The notes under the pieces are model-generated. The model saw only the letters and a program-made list of their open reading frames with translations, was not told the DNA's origin and ran no database searches. A stretch of 64,000 bases of DNA from NCBI GenBank assembly GCA_015501585.1, contig JADNRY010000103.1, positions 62,001 through 126,000 on the forward strand, in the 5' to 3' direction. The translations under genes were made by a program, and so were the position numbers. This DNA is from Rhodocollybia butyracea. Its lineage: Eukaryota > Basidiomycota > Agaricomycetes > Agaricales > Omphalotaceae. Positions 17,502-28,180 of the stretch are shown piece after piece. Position 1 is the stretch's first letter. Each line of letters begins with the position of its first letter.

Positions 17502-17918
17502 TTATAAGTGGGTGGCTAACGGTGTTTTTGTCGCTTCCAGGATCTTAGATACATCTACTTCAAAGGCTATTCATTTTACTTCAACTAACAACCTATCCTA
17601 AAGCTCAACTGATATCCTTCCCTCCCGATCCACAACACCAAAAACTCAGCGTACTCAACTGCGCTCGACGTTAACCATTCTTTCCCACATCAGCCGGTAT
17701 GTCATGCCAAGTCTGGTCGAGTCTCGACTTGATCACCAGCAACGCATGCACTGCAAGTTCAAAGCCAGATCACCCTCTTTGAGAGTGACGAGTCTCCAGG
17801 AGATGCTTTTATGTTGCTTGTTGCTTGTAGAAGGATAAATGAATAAGCGAGTCACTTGTGTGTTCCATGGAAACAAACAAAAAAGTGGACAGGACCCGCT
17901 GGCGATATAGTGAAGCAA

Positions 17919-18018
17919 CTCCCCAGAGAGGCTTGAACTCTCGACCTTCCGCTGTTAACACTTTAAAGCTCTATTACGCATAACAACCGGACGCTGTCAC
18001 CAACTCAGCCATGGGGAG
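17919..18018 (-). tRNA. tRNA-Asn(GTT), copy 2, slightly degraded
   Basis: The acceptor CTCCCCA pairs with TGGGGAG, so its first two pairs differ from copy 1 but still pair. The anticodon is GTT with an intron. The anticodon stem has one mismatch (TCCGG against GCGGA) and loop position 32 is T. It may still work. Confidence 0.65.
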
Positions 18019-18537
18019 TTGTTAATGGGTGGACAACGCTCTCTTTGTCACTTCTAGGATACATCTCCTTCAGCGCTTTCGAGCAACTTGGATCCATAAT
18101 AGCCTGATACCTCCCTCCAGATCCACCATACTAAAACTCAATGAAGGCAACCCCTTCTCCCCCCCATCGTTGAAGCGCTGATGGCAGTCCACTGCGATGC
18201 CACGCTCAACTTGGCCAGTGACCCCAGCAACAAGTGTGAAGTGGGTCAAGTGGTCCCACCTCGCAAAGTGTGCCCCGTCAAGACCGGAACACCCACTTCG
18301 AGAGCCATGATGTGTTTGAGAGGATGCGGACCGTTAGGGAAAGGAAAGAATTATATATCTATATATATGCTTACATGACATACCAGGCTACCAGCAGCGT
18401 CTACACCTACCAATTCTTAAACAATGCTATAAGTAATCTATTCGTTACTTGCTCAGTGTGTGATCCGCACAAGATCCACAAAAAAAACAAAACCAAAAAT
18501 AAAAGATTAAACCAAGCCAACAGAAGATCTTCGAAGC

Positions 18538-18629
18538 CGCCCCAGAGAGGTTCGAGCTCTCGACCTTCCCCTGTCAATGCTTTATTGCGCATAACAGTCG
18601 GACGCTGTAACGAACTCAGCCATGGGGCT
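18538..18629 (-). tRNA. tRNA-Asn-like(GTT), copy 3, probable pseudogene
   Basis: The first acceptor pair is A opposite G, the D loop reads GAGTTCGTT instead of GAGTTGGTT, and two anticodon-stem pairs are lost (TCCGA against GGGGA). The anticodon GTT and T arm remain. Confidence 0.55.
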
Positions 18630-19121
18630 ATGCTTATATTAGTGGATAACGTTCTTTTTGTCAGTTCCGGAACCTTACATCTCCTTTAACCTGAGGCTCA
18701 AAATATTGAACTATAATCCCCGTACACCCCACCCAATTCACAACACCGAAGACTTAACGTACTCAGCCGCGCCGAACCATTCTTCCCCACATCAGCCGAC
18801 AACTCACACCAAGAGATCTCACACTCGACTTGAAAGGCTGATCCCCAGCAACGCGCGCCGCCGTGCACGTCAAAACTAGGTCACTCATGATGGAAGGGAT
18901 GTTCAATGAGTCTACCGAAGCGAAGCTGAGGACCGTTGAAGGCGTTGTTGATCTGCAAGGGCCAGAATTGATATAGTCAATTTATTTAAAGCTCTAGTGA
19001 TGTTCATGCCGGGGCATATGCGCTCTTCACTTATGCATGTTGGTTGCAGAAGGACAAACTAATGAACTTGCTCGTGCTAATAAAGAAAAAATGAACATGT
19101 TGCATCAAATCATCACACCAC

Positions 19122-19217
19122 TGCCCCATAGAGGCTCGAACTCTCAACCTTCCGCTGTGCTAGGAGCATATAACGGCATAACAGTCGGACGCTGTAACCA
19201 ACTCAGCCGATGGGGCA
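19122..19217 (-). tRNA. tRNA-Asn(GTT), copy 4, slightly degraded
   Basis: The acceptor is intact, the anticodon GTT has an intron, one T-stem pair (GAGAG against CTCTA) and one anticodon-stem pair are lost, and there is one extra base between acceptor and D arm. Confidence 0.6.
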
Positions 19218-19659
19218 TTGTTCAGAGGGCTGGGCAACCCTCTTGTTCACACTTCCAGGATTTCAAACAGATATAGTTAAACGGCAACCTAACCTAAGGC
19301 ATAGACTGGTATCCAACGTCCACCCTCCCAATCCACCAAAACACAACTAAGAGTCCCTTCTCCCCCTCAGCCAACTCACATTCGACTTGACCCCCAGCAG
19401 CACACTCCCGACGGGGTGCCCAACACCAGATCACCCTCTTTATGAGCCATGATGCATGATGCATGATGTGTTCAATAACTCGGAGTGGATCTGGAGGCTG
19501 AAAGCATCGCTAGGGGAACTGGAAGAATCAGATCAGATATATGTTTGGAAATAATGATACTTTTGTTGCGTTCAACCTGCGTTAAACTGCTTGCGAAGAA
19601 ATGACAGTCACTAGTGTAACGCACGAAAACAAAAAATAGAACAACACGTCAACGGCCAC

Positions 19660-19751
19660 TGCCCCAGAGACGCTTGAAGTCTCGGCCTTCCGATAACACG
19701 AAATTTGTGATAGCAGTCGGACGCTGTAACCAACTCAGTCACAGTGGGGCA
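19660..19751 (-). tRNA. tRNA-Asn-derived copy 5 with anticodon GCT
   Basis: It has the same body as the Asn copies, but the loop reads CTGCTA, so the anticodon is GCT (Ser AGC/AGT) rather than GTT. The conserved T-stem pair G53-C61 is swapped to C53-G61 (GAGAC with GTCTC), which breaks the B-box consensus, and two bases are inserted after the acceptor. Most likely a pseudogene. Confidence 0.6.
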
Positions 19752-20100
19752 TTGGCCACCAGTGGATAACGCCCTTCTTGGCACTTCCAGGATCTACGTT
19801 TGCTTCAAGGCAACCTTGGGTCCATAATACCTAATCTAAGGCTTGAGCTGATACCCGATCCACCACACCAAAACTCACCCCAGCCAACGCTTTATCGCTC
19901 TCACTGGACTACCCTATCACATTATGCCTTTCGTGAGCCTCTCCACGTATACTTGACTGCGATTTGCGTACCAGCCATGTCCGTCCGTCACACCTATCAC
20001 GCACATACAACTCCTTGAATGATATTCATATTTGAAACGTCTGTGCATCCTGCTTGCTACGAAAATAAAACACAAAAGAACCTTGAAGTGAGTTCGTAGC

Positions 20101-20201
20101 TGCCCCAGAGAGGCTCGAACTCTCGACCTTCCGATAGATACGCTTCAGAATATCCAAGATATATAACAGTCGGACGCTGTAACCAACTCAGCCATGGGGC
20201 A
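20101..20201 (-). tRNA. tRNA-Asn(GTT), copy 6, intron-containing
   Basis: All stems match copy 1 (TGCCCCA with TGGGGCA, TCCGA with TCGGA, GAGAG with CTCTC). The anticodon is GTT followed by an intron of about 29 bp. It lies just beyond the 3' end of the FAH-family gene and may be the ancestral arrangement of the array. Confidence 0.92.
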
Positions 20202-20248
20202 ATGGACAACGTGATCGAAAAGCTTTCAACCAAATACAGCTAAACAGC

Positions 20249-22729
20249 CTAACCTAAGGCTTGAAACTGATACCCTCCCTCTCGATCTACCACACCAAAA
20301 CTCAACTGAGACAACCCCTTCTCCCCCCCACGGCCGACAACCCACACTCGACTTGATCCCCAGCAACAAGCGGTCCCACTCCCGACGGCGTGCCCGTCAA
20401 AACCAGATCACCCTCTTCGAGAGCCATGATGGAGGAGATGTGTTCGATGAGTCGAGGGATGCGGAAGATCATGTCGGATGTGGTGCCGTTTTGTTTAAAA
20501 GCACCGTTGACCTGGTGGAGGATGGATGTGTGGGAATGGTTATGGTGCAGTAAAAAAAATGGTGGTTATAGTTATGAGTATGTAAGAGAATCGGGGTTCA
20601 CCACTTACTTTGAGCCAAAGCTTCAAATCATGAGGGTCGTCGATGAGCGACTTTGGGATGAAAGGTCTGTTGAATCACCAAAAGCAAACAAGGTAAGCTT
20701 TCCGTCATTGTACCACTAAGCAAATCAGTCCTCTATCAACATAAATCTTATTTCGCAGAAAGCTGCGAAATGAGGCGGGCATGGGGGCCATGGCCTGCGG
20801 TCTGGAGCGACAACTTCGGATGGAAACCATAGATCGGACCACAAACCCGCAGAAAATGGCAGATGGCCCGTATCTCCCATCTCCCGACATATCCAGCAGT
20901 CCGAGGCGACAACCTCGGATTAGTTTTAAACTCTAAATTCCAAGAATCGGAATTGTGAATCCCAAGAAAGTCGCAAACGGCACCAGTCCATCTGGAATCT
21001 GCAAAGAACATGCATAGTGCCAGCAGTCCGTAGCGAGCAGCTCGGCCGAAAAACGGCACCAGCACATCTGGAATCTGTAAAGAACATGCATAGTGCCAGC
21101 AGTTCGTAACGAGCAGCTCGGATAGAACAAAAAAAAAAGAGAAGGGACCGAATACGAAATAAAGTGTGGTGGAGTCGAGAATACGTACCCTATTGGTGTG
21201 AACGTATCAAATCCCTTGGCCGCACTCCATGGTAAGCCTTTACTTTTTACTTGGTCTTGGAGGTTCCGTGCGGTCAAGTCCACCGCAAGAGCTGTGAGGG
21301 ATGGAAGTAAGTACAACCAAGCGAAGTATCCAAGAAGTATGTCATAAAGGCCAACGCGGCGAACGACACACAGTCGCCAGATGTTCTAGCATTAATACGA
21401 ATTTAGCGGATAGAAGCGACTTACCATAACCCGCTATGTGTTCAGCCACATGAGCTTGGGATATGTCTCGCCCGCCTTTGCCGATGACTAGTCCAAGTTC
21501 GACTGTGTTGTACAGTAACGTTAGTTAATTAGTTGCGTGAGCGTTAGAAGCGAAAAAGGAAGGAAAGGAAAACAGAAGGAATAAAAAAAATGTGGCGCGT
21601 AAGGCTTGAGCGTAAGAACCTGGGGCACAAAGGCAAAAAAAAAAGAAACCCCTTAGACAAGGTTGAGGCGGGGTCAGGGTGTGAGAGTCGAGACGCGGCG
21701 TTTCTATGACTAGTAGTATATGCAAAAACAAAGCTGGCTGTACCTGCCGAGCATTGTACAACAATAAAAGATCACAACAGTTTATGTCTATCATAGCAAC
21801 GCAGAGAACAGTACTTGCCTTCGTGATGACAGATTATTCCTCTAGGAAGCTCGACTCTGCCTCCGGAGGGTAGGTAACTTGTCGTAGGCTAGATATCAAC
21901 AGCACAATCAGTCGATATGAATGCCCAGTTGAGGATGAACCAAAGAAAAGTAAAGACTATGTACTGATCATGAATCAGCGCATGCAGTGAGTGCCAACTG
22001 ATCTCCAAAACGCCGAACAAGCCAAGACAACTTGGTGCGAAAAATTTGAGCCGGACGCGCCACTAGCCTGAAGTGGATCTACATAATCGACTGAATATTC
22101 CGCGCAAGCTTGTAGGGCCAAGTTCACAGAAACAGGTGGGCCAAGGCGAATGCCGATTGCAAATGAACATGCTGTCGGCTAGGAGCTTCGATAGATAGGC
22201 AAAGTTCATGCCAAGCGGGGCCTAAAAAAAGCCTGAGGCCACAAAAATAGCCGGGAGCAAACGCGATAGGCTGGCACGACAGATGGAAGCAATGGAAAGA
22301 ACCGGATGGAAAGCATACCTTGAGAAAGAAGAAGGGCTCTTTGGGTGCAGTATTGGACAATTCTTTGATATGCTCGGCATAATTTCTGCCAATGGCGACG
22401 ATCTAAAAGCCAAGAGCGTGTGATATGTTAGTTTTGATTTGGTGATTGTTGAGCTTAGATAGGAACACGGATGAGAAGTGAACGTTTGAACGTTTGAACA
22501 GTCGTATTTTTGGAAGAAACGACGGAACCTTCAGACCATGAACTGAGTATACAGCAGTGCTGCTGTTCGTCAAGGCTTTTGTGAGGCATCAATGCATCGC
22601 ATCAATGACAAAAGCTGACCCAAATTAAAGCTTAAATGACGTGTCCTACTACCAAGCAAAAAACAACGGATGGAACATACTGCATACCTTCTTGCCATGT
22701 CTAACGAATGATGAAATGTTTTGTGACAT
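20249..22729 (-). CDS. Fumarylacetoacetate hydrolase family protein (FAHD1-like)
   Basis: Probably an acylpyruvate hydrolase or oxaloacetate decarboxylase-type enzyme. Exons: 22688-22729, 22319-22402, 21819-21888, 21425-21502, 21189-21291, 20609-20666, and 20511 downward. Family motifs are IVAIGRNYAEHIKEL, KEPFFFLKPTTSYLP, CHHEVELGLVIGKGGRDIS, AVDLTARNLQ, PHDLKLWLKVNG and GDLVLTGTPSGVGPL. The metal-binding acids (HHEVE and the Asp of AVDLT) are present. The frame as given stops at 20302-20304 (214 residues). One extra base in the 7-C run at 20323-20329 restores a family-like end, LSQLSFGVVDREGG, stopping at 20249. Introns are unusually long (97-522 bp) and the third starts with GC. Confidence 0.88.
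20975..21121. repeat. Tandem 76-bp repeat inside a FAH intron
   Basis: Two near-identical units (20975-21045 and 21051-21121) share AAACGGCACCAG and GCATAGTGCCAGCAG...GAGCAGCTCGG. A partial third, with CAGCAGTCCGAGGCGACAACC, is at about 20820-20918. The repeat explains part of the 522-bp fifth intron. Confidence 0.75.
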
Positions 22730-23255
22730 CCCTGCAGCTTCCAAGCGGTTTCCAAGCTTGTTGTAGTAGAAGGAAGAAGAGCGGATAAATCGGGAGCCGA
22801 GAAGGCGCTTAGTTTTGCCGAGCGCTTACTTGACCTTTGCGACCAATTTGCGATAATGCGTTCTTGTCGATTATTCAAGCCAAGTTTACTATATAAGTAT
22901 CCGTGAAATCGCAACATAACAAGGGACTTGGAGCAATCTTGGTATTATCAATGCGCCTTGGCCCCCACTCCGCTTGAGACTCTGTAGCTAGTGCCGGGCA
23001 CAGACATGGCACATTCTCCTAGCCCCTCTTCACTAGTTATGAAGGAATTACCTTAAAATGACAGAGACCCCCGATTATGAAGAGAAGAGCTTATAGATGT
23101 CATTCTTTAGTGCTGCACTCATCCGAGGAGGGATTATCAAAGGATTACATATTTTTTATGTTGTACTTGGCGCTTCCAAGATTCTCTTGGCTCTGAGGTA
23201 CTACATATTTTGAAACGACTGCGGCATCTTATTCTCATCCTCCCCGCTCCCAACA
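22730..23255. other. Intergenic between divergent genes
   Basis: Shared upstream region of the FAH-family gene (minus) and the membrane-protein gene (plus). No other feature seen. Confidence 0.5.
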
Positions 23256-23887
23256 ATGGCCAGTCTCAATAACAGCACATTACGAACAGATAATGCCACT
23301 TCACCAGCGGCCAGCAGCAGTGAACTACCGTCAGACTCGCAAGTACAAGTCCTTTCACGGCATTGACCTCTTTCTTATCCTCTCTGTAGTTCGTCTGGTC
23401 AATTCACACTTTCATGGGAGATTGGAGTAATAGTTGCCATAAGTAGGGCTCTCTCGCCATATTGCGACCGAGAGTCGTGCTGATTTTTTCTGCAGTTGTC
23501 ATTGTCCTGGCTATCATTGCTGCTGCAATATTTCAACGCCGTCGCAGACAACGCGTAATAATAATCGACGACACTGAGAATCAGCAGCGACCCCATTATC
23601 GTGATCATCGTTCATCGCGCCGTCATTCATCCTCATCATCTACAACGCAGAAGGGAGCTAGGGGTTCTAACGAACTTTCGGGGTTGTCTTTGTCGGGATC
23701 AGAGAGTCCAATAACGAAGGTGCATTGCATTCTGTATGGTAGCTGCCACTTCTAATTTTCACCACTCCTCTAGCCTCCACTCTCTGTGTCGCCTTCGCAC
23801 TCCAAAAGGTCCTCACGAGCAGATCCACCGCCTGAACACCCGTCACAAAAGCCCCCGAAATACTACTGGAACAACATCAATGTCTGA
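23256..23887 (+). CDS. Single-pass membrane protein, Ser/Thr-rich ectodomain
   Basis: Function unknown; probably a small plasma-membrane protein of the type common in mushrooms. Exons 23256-23329, 23390-23442, 23496-23719 and 23774-23887 give 154 residues. The short N-terminal part is Ser/Thr/Asn-rich with N-glycosylation sequons (NNST, DNATS). One strong transmembrane helix follows (GVIVAIIVIVLAIIAAAIF), then a basic stop-transfer RRRRQR, then a disordered Ser/His/Pro-rich tail ending KYYWNNINV. The first donor (GTCAGA) is weak; I chose it because it alone joins the ectodomain in frame to the helix. The other introns are clear. Confidence 0.65.
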
Positions 23888-24590
23888 ATTTTTGATGACT
23901 CGAACGCTGTATCATTACCATTTTTCGTACGTTCGCAGCGTCTTATTGTTAGTGATCTTGTGCTGACTTCCTTACCAGCCTCTCATCGACCATTACATAG
24001 CATATCAAACTTGTATCCTACTCTATCATACCATCCCTATTTGGTTTTACTCCACCTTTTACTTGATATCCTCGCTCATAGTAACCTGCATTATCGAATC
24101 AGCCTTGGGAAACATGGTTCTAATTCGAGTGCTCCATGCTATTCAATCAGTTTCCGTTTCTGGGTGCAGCTTCGAAAATTCTTACTCATGCTGGTACATA
24201 TTCATAGAAACACATTCACTCATCCGGCCATGTGCTCATTATGCATCTCGTCTGGTAATATCACCACTAAAAAGTTATCCTCCTGCGATTAGGTCGCAGA
24301 GTTCTTTGTGACCCTCAACCAGGATCGTCATTCTCGGCGTAAGGAGAAACTCCTAAGCAAGTCAGCAATCGCCTCTGAATAGCAACGATTTCAATCTATT
24401 CCGCAGGTACCTGTACAAGGACGCCAATAGGATAGGTAGGCCAAGGCTCTGAGCTTCTCCATACTGTCCCAAGCTCTGCCTTCTCAGCTCTGGCCGCGGC
24501 TACTTGAGCCTTGGCCGCGGCTCTTGAGACCGGCCCAAAATTTACATCTCTACATAGACCACGGGAACAAATAACGAAGGAAGAACCTCC
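23888..24590. other. Intergenic, no gene seen
   Basis: Short frames only. GC-rich palindromic GGCCGCGGC motifs near 24480-24535 recur at 26741-26790 and belong to the repeat described next. Confidence 0.5.
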
Positions 24591-24849
24591 GCAAAATCTG
24601 CTTTGACCGGAAATATCTGCTTTGACCGGAAATATCTCCGACTTCCACCTACTCTAGGGCTGCGATTGCTGTATGTTCATCGAACTTGCGAAGGTTTATT
24701 AAACCTGTACCGTTGCTCCAAGTCTTAAGCTCAGCCCAGCGGAGGTGTACAAAGACTTGTGCGTTCAGGTTTACTTATACTGGCCTATAAATGTTTTATT
24801 TCGAGTTTCTTCAGCTTTCTGTCGCCTGTCACCCCGTAATAGTATTCGA

Positions 24850-26148
24850 AGCTGCGCGACATATGAAGGACGGAAACGAAGAACAAAGGCAGAACTTTGG
24901 TGTGCTGATAATTTCTTCATCATAAATGCTATCAAATCGGGTGTCTCCTTTCACGGGACCCCTCCAAAAATCATGCCAGCATTCTGGTTTGGTGATGATC
25001 CAGTTGAGATTGTCAAGTGGTACCTCTATGTGGGCACCTACTTCAAAACTGGAGATTACAGATCCTTCTCTTCTCTCTTCCAAATGCACTACACTGAAAA
25101 GGCAAAAAAGGCCCGAAAAACTGCCCATGCTGTACTTCACATTGAGTCCATGATTGGCGCTCTCCCTGTGCATGAAGCAACCACCCTCTACATGGGATGT
25201 GTTGACCCACACTTAACATATGGATGTGAGGTTACAATTGACACCTGCAATTCCTCATCTGATGTTATATATGATGTACAGAAGTCTTTCTACAGACGAC
25301 TACTAGGGCTATCCAAAACCTCCATCATTGCGGCAATATTTGCTGAAACAGGTATAATGCCTCTAAAACACCGCAGATTCCTCTTACAAGTTCGCTTTCT
25401 TGACTACCTGCTCACTCGTCCATTGGACTGCCTGGCAAGGACTGCCCTCAATGACAGCATTAACTTGCATCTATGCAATAAACCTTCATGGTTCAGTGAC
25501 CTCATAGAGGTAAAATCAAACTTATGCCCTCACTTAACCTTTCCCAATGCCAACCACCTCCTCACTGCCACATCGGCTGAATCGTTAGGTGACTACTCTA
25601 AATCCATCTTCAGCGCCGCATCTCAATGGGTTCAAAATGAATTATTCAGAGTGGAAAAACGCTCTTACCTACTATGCCTTCGCAAGGAGCCACAGGAGAA
25701 TGGCCTTGTTAAATATCACACAATGTGCCGGCGTCAATACCTTGCCGATGTCTATAATGCCCAACACCGTAAAGCTCTCACAAGAATTTTAGCAGGAGAT
25801 CACTCACTAGCTGTAGTACGACTTACATGGGCAGACAATCACCATGTTCCTGTCCCTCACAATGAACGCTTATGCCGATTCTGCAAATGTAAAGTTGAAA
25901 CACCTGAGCATGCTATGCTCGAATGCTTACATCCACCCATTATCAATATGCGCGCCTCCTTCCTGGCCAAGTTTTACACAATCCAACCAAATGCCATTCC
26001 CCTATGCAATACCATGGACCTTCGCCATTATTTGGCATACATTGCCTCCTGTCGCTTGACCTTCCCAATTCTTGCTAAATGGGCATTTGAATTAACCAAG
26101 TTCTTCAATGCAACTCCTATGCTCATCCCTAGCCAATACCGCCGATAA
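24850..26148 (+). CDS. LINE polyprotein C-terminal fragment
   Basis: An uninterrupted frame of about 430 residues. It begins inside the RT/thumb region (YLYVGTYFKTG, then a stretch containing PHLTYGCEV) and continues through a basic, helical connection region to a terminal zinc-knuckle-like motif, CRFCKCKVETPEHAMLEC. This layout is typical of the end of ORF2 in fungal LINEs. The frame is open further upstream to 24745, but that part comes from the flanking repeat, not the element. The open frame suggests a fairly recent insertion, although the fragment lacks the catalytic core and could not move itself. Confidence 0.75.
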   Translation, partial: SCATYEGRKRRTKAELWCADNFFIINAIKSGVSFHGTPPKIMPAFWFGDDPVEIVKWYLYVGTYFKTGDYRSFSSLFQMHYTEKAKKARKTAHAVLHIESMIGALPVHEATTLYMGCVDPHLTYGCEVTIDTCNSSSDVIYDVQKSFYRRLLGLSKTSIIAAIFAETGIMPLKHRRFLLQVRFLDYLLTRPLDCLARTALNDSINLHLCNKPSWFSDLIEVKSNLCPHLTFPNANHLLTATSAESLGDYSKSIFSAASQWVQNELFRVEKRSYLLCLRKEPQENGLVKYHTMCRRQYLADVYNAQHRKALTRILAGDHSLAVVRLTWADNHHVPVPHNERLCRFCKCKVETPEHAMLECLHPPIINMRASFLAKFYTIQPNAIPLCNTMDLRHYLAYIASCRLTFPILAKWAFELTKFFNATPMLIPSQYRR

Positions 26149-26360
26149 GTTATTCACACCTTACCATAAGCCCAAAGTAGTTGTCACATACATAAATAGC
26201 CTTCAATGTACGCCACATATATATATATTATCTAGCCATTGATGAGGCGGGTGGATCTACAGCACCTTAGTTGCGAGCTCGTCCACTCCTCTCCCAATGG
26301 TTCCGGCGTTCAGCACTTGGACCATGCCGTGTAATAAATTCTTCCTTCCTTCCTTCCATA
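24850..26360 (+). mobile_element. 5'-truncated LINE (non-LTR retrotransposon)
   Basis: Holds the C-terminal part of a LINE reverse transcriptase polyprotein, then a 3' UTR ending in AATAAATTC and repeats of TTCC (26340-26357), a simple-repeat tail as in many LINEs. The left edge abuts a copy of the flanking repeat near 24855. No catalytic reverse-transcriptase YADD box remains, so it is a dead-on-arrival insertion. Confidence 0.75.
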
Positions 26361-27150
26361 AAATAAGTTGACCGGAAATATCCCCGACTCCCACATACTC
26401 TTCAATTTTCAGAATCGATGCTATCATAGCTCTCCCTGGCGAACGTTTGAATTCGTACCAGTCGACTGTCTATCCAAGTCTCAAGGTACCAACAAAAGTT
26501 GTACAAACTTGTTTCAAATATCGATGTATAAACTCGAAATCAACAATAAGAAAAATATATATACTGCCCTACTAGTAACACTATTCATTTTCTCCAGCGC
26601 TCCGTCGCTTGTCACTTCCCATGCAGCATCCGATACTATCCATGCCTGCCAGTGTATTGACAGTGTGTCCTGAATAGATTCTTTCAAAGGCTCTTGAGTG
26701 GCCGCTGGGCCCAACCCCGGCCCTACTGCCCTACCAATTCCGGCCTTCTCAGCCCTGGCCGCGGCTACTTGAATCTTGGCCGCGGCCCTTCATCTTCACA
26801 TCACTCGGCCATCACGCCAACAGTACATGTACATAATTAAGACGGAAACGAACAAAAGAAGAAATTCTAAGTCTCCCTTCCTTGACCGGAAATACCTGAC
26901 TCCCACATATTTGAGAGCTGCTGACAGCGAATCGCTGCATATTCACAAAATAATGATTTTACAGCTCTCTCTGGTGAGACTATGAGTTCCCCCAAGTCTC
27001 AAGCTACGCGGAGGGGAGGTGTACAAGACATATTTCAACTTTTGCGTTCAAGGTTGGTTCAAGGTATGTACAATTTTTATTTCAAGTTTCTCCAGCTTTC
27101 CGTCGCTTGCTACTCCTCGCGGATAACATCCGAGCCTGACAGTATGTCCC

Positions 27151-28180
27151 GAATAGAAGCCGTTATTTCGCAGTTACTTCGCCTGCACTCGTGGAATATT
27201 TGTGCCATTTCTTGACTTTTTCTACACGCCATGCTCTTACTCGCCCACTGCCTGTACTTAGGTATAATTGCTTAATTTGCATGTTTCTCACTGATTTGCT
27301 TCTGCCGACAAATCCGTTTATACCTAATTGGCTCAGTAAAACTTCAGCACATGCCAGTTCCAATATTCTTGCGATCAGACTACCGCTCAAAAGCCCCCTC
27401 GCCCTACGAGTCTGTTACTTGTTCCTGATCTGCGCTCATTTGGTTTTCGAAAACCCACGGAGAATATGTCATGCAAATGTCATGCGTTCGAGGCATTATT
27501 GCGGCAAATGCAGACAGTATCAGTGGGTGCGTCTACCTATTTTTACTTATGCTAACATTCTACTGTGATTTTGACCGGGACGATTCCCGATCCCAGACGT
27601 TTACCAGCTCAGCCTTGTCTATCGTATCCGCGTCCTTTTCGAAAACACAACAACTCACCATGCCCCCGAAATCATCAGGTGCGTCTACGATATGCTTAAG
27701 TACAGTTAACTATGCCTGTACAAACTGGTGTCTAGTAACCAGTGATCGGGTTGTAAGTTCTATACCACCAAGAATTTCACTCACCGCAATGCAAAATATG
27801 AGTTAAAGGACAAATGTAATACGCGGAGGAAGTATGACGCAGGAAGTAGTCAGTAATGTTCAAATCATTGCCTATCATTGCCTATCATTGCCTCCCGCGC
27901 ACGCCGCAAAATAAGCATAATGAAAAGAAGCATAACATTGAAATAGTAAAAAGTTATTGGTGGACGGGAAAACAAAGGCTGATCTACCAATGGAAGAGCG
28001 TGCATTGGTGCATTGCTATCCAAAACTAATGACGACTCGGACGCATGCAATGATATTTCTCCATATCAGTACTAATTTTCACAAGTATACATTTCGAACT
28101 AAGTAGTCCAAACGCAAGGACATGATGGTACTGGCATCAACTAAAGTGTGTTTTCCAGCTGTGGTACTACATACAGCCTC
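27151..28180. other. Intergenic, no gene I can support
   Basis: A MPPKSSG-like start followed by a possible donor at 27660-27680 leads nowhere convincing. A short triplet repeat, CCTATCATTG, lies near 27868-27892. Confidence 0.45.

Larger units (their letters stand above)
17590..19890 (-). repeat. Tandem remnants of the FAH-family gene 3' end
   Basis: Between successive tRNA-Asn copies lie decayed stretches matching the last exon and 3' flank of the FAH-family gene at 20249-22729: about 17590-17795, 18095-18335, 18690-18960, 19285-19510 and a short piece at 19820-19890. Landmarks are CCAGATCACCCTCTT, GAGAGCCATGATG and the pyrimidine run before CCCCTTCTCC. The duplicated unit is therefore tRNA-Asn plus the 3' end of the neighbouring gene, about 450-620 bp long. 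Confidence 0.8.
24597..27150. repeat. Triplicated repeat around the LINE
   Basis: Three diverged copies, each about 270-320 bp, lie at about 24597-24860, 26369-26690 and 26881-27150. Each runs from TTGACCGGAAATA through a CTCC..CATA segment and GTACAA to a TCCAGCTTTC/TCCGTCGCTTG motif. The LINE fragment separates copies 1 and 2 and truncates copy 1. Confidence 0.7.

Noticed and set aside
24829..25212. Minus-strand frame of 127 codons
   Set aside because: Antisense shadow of the LINE coding region.
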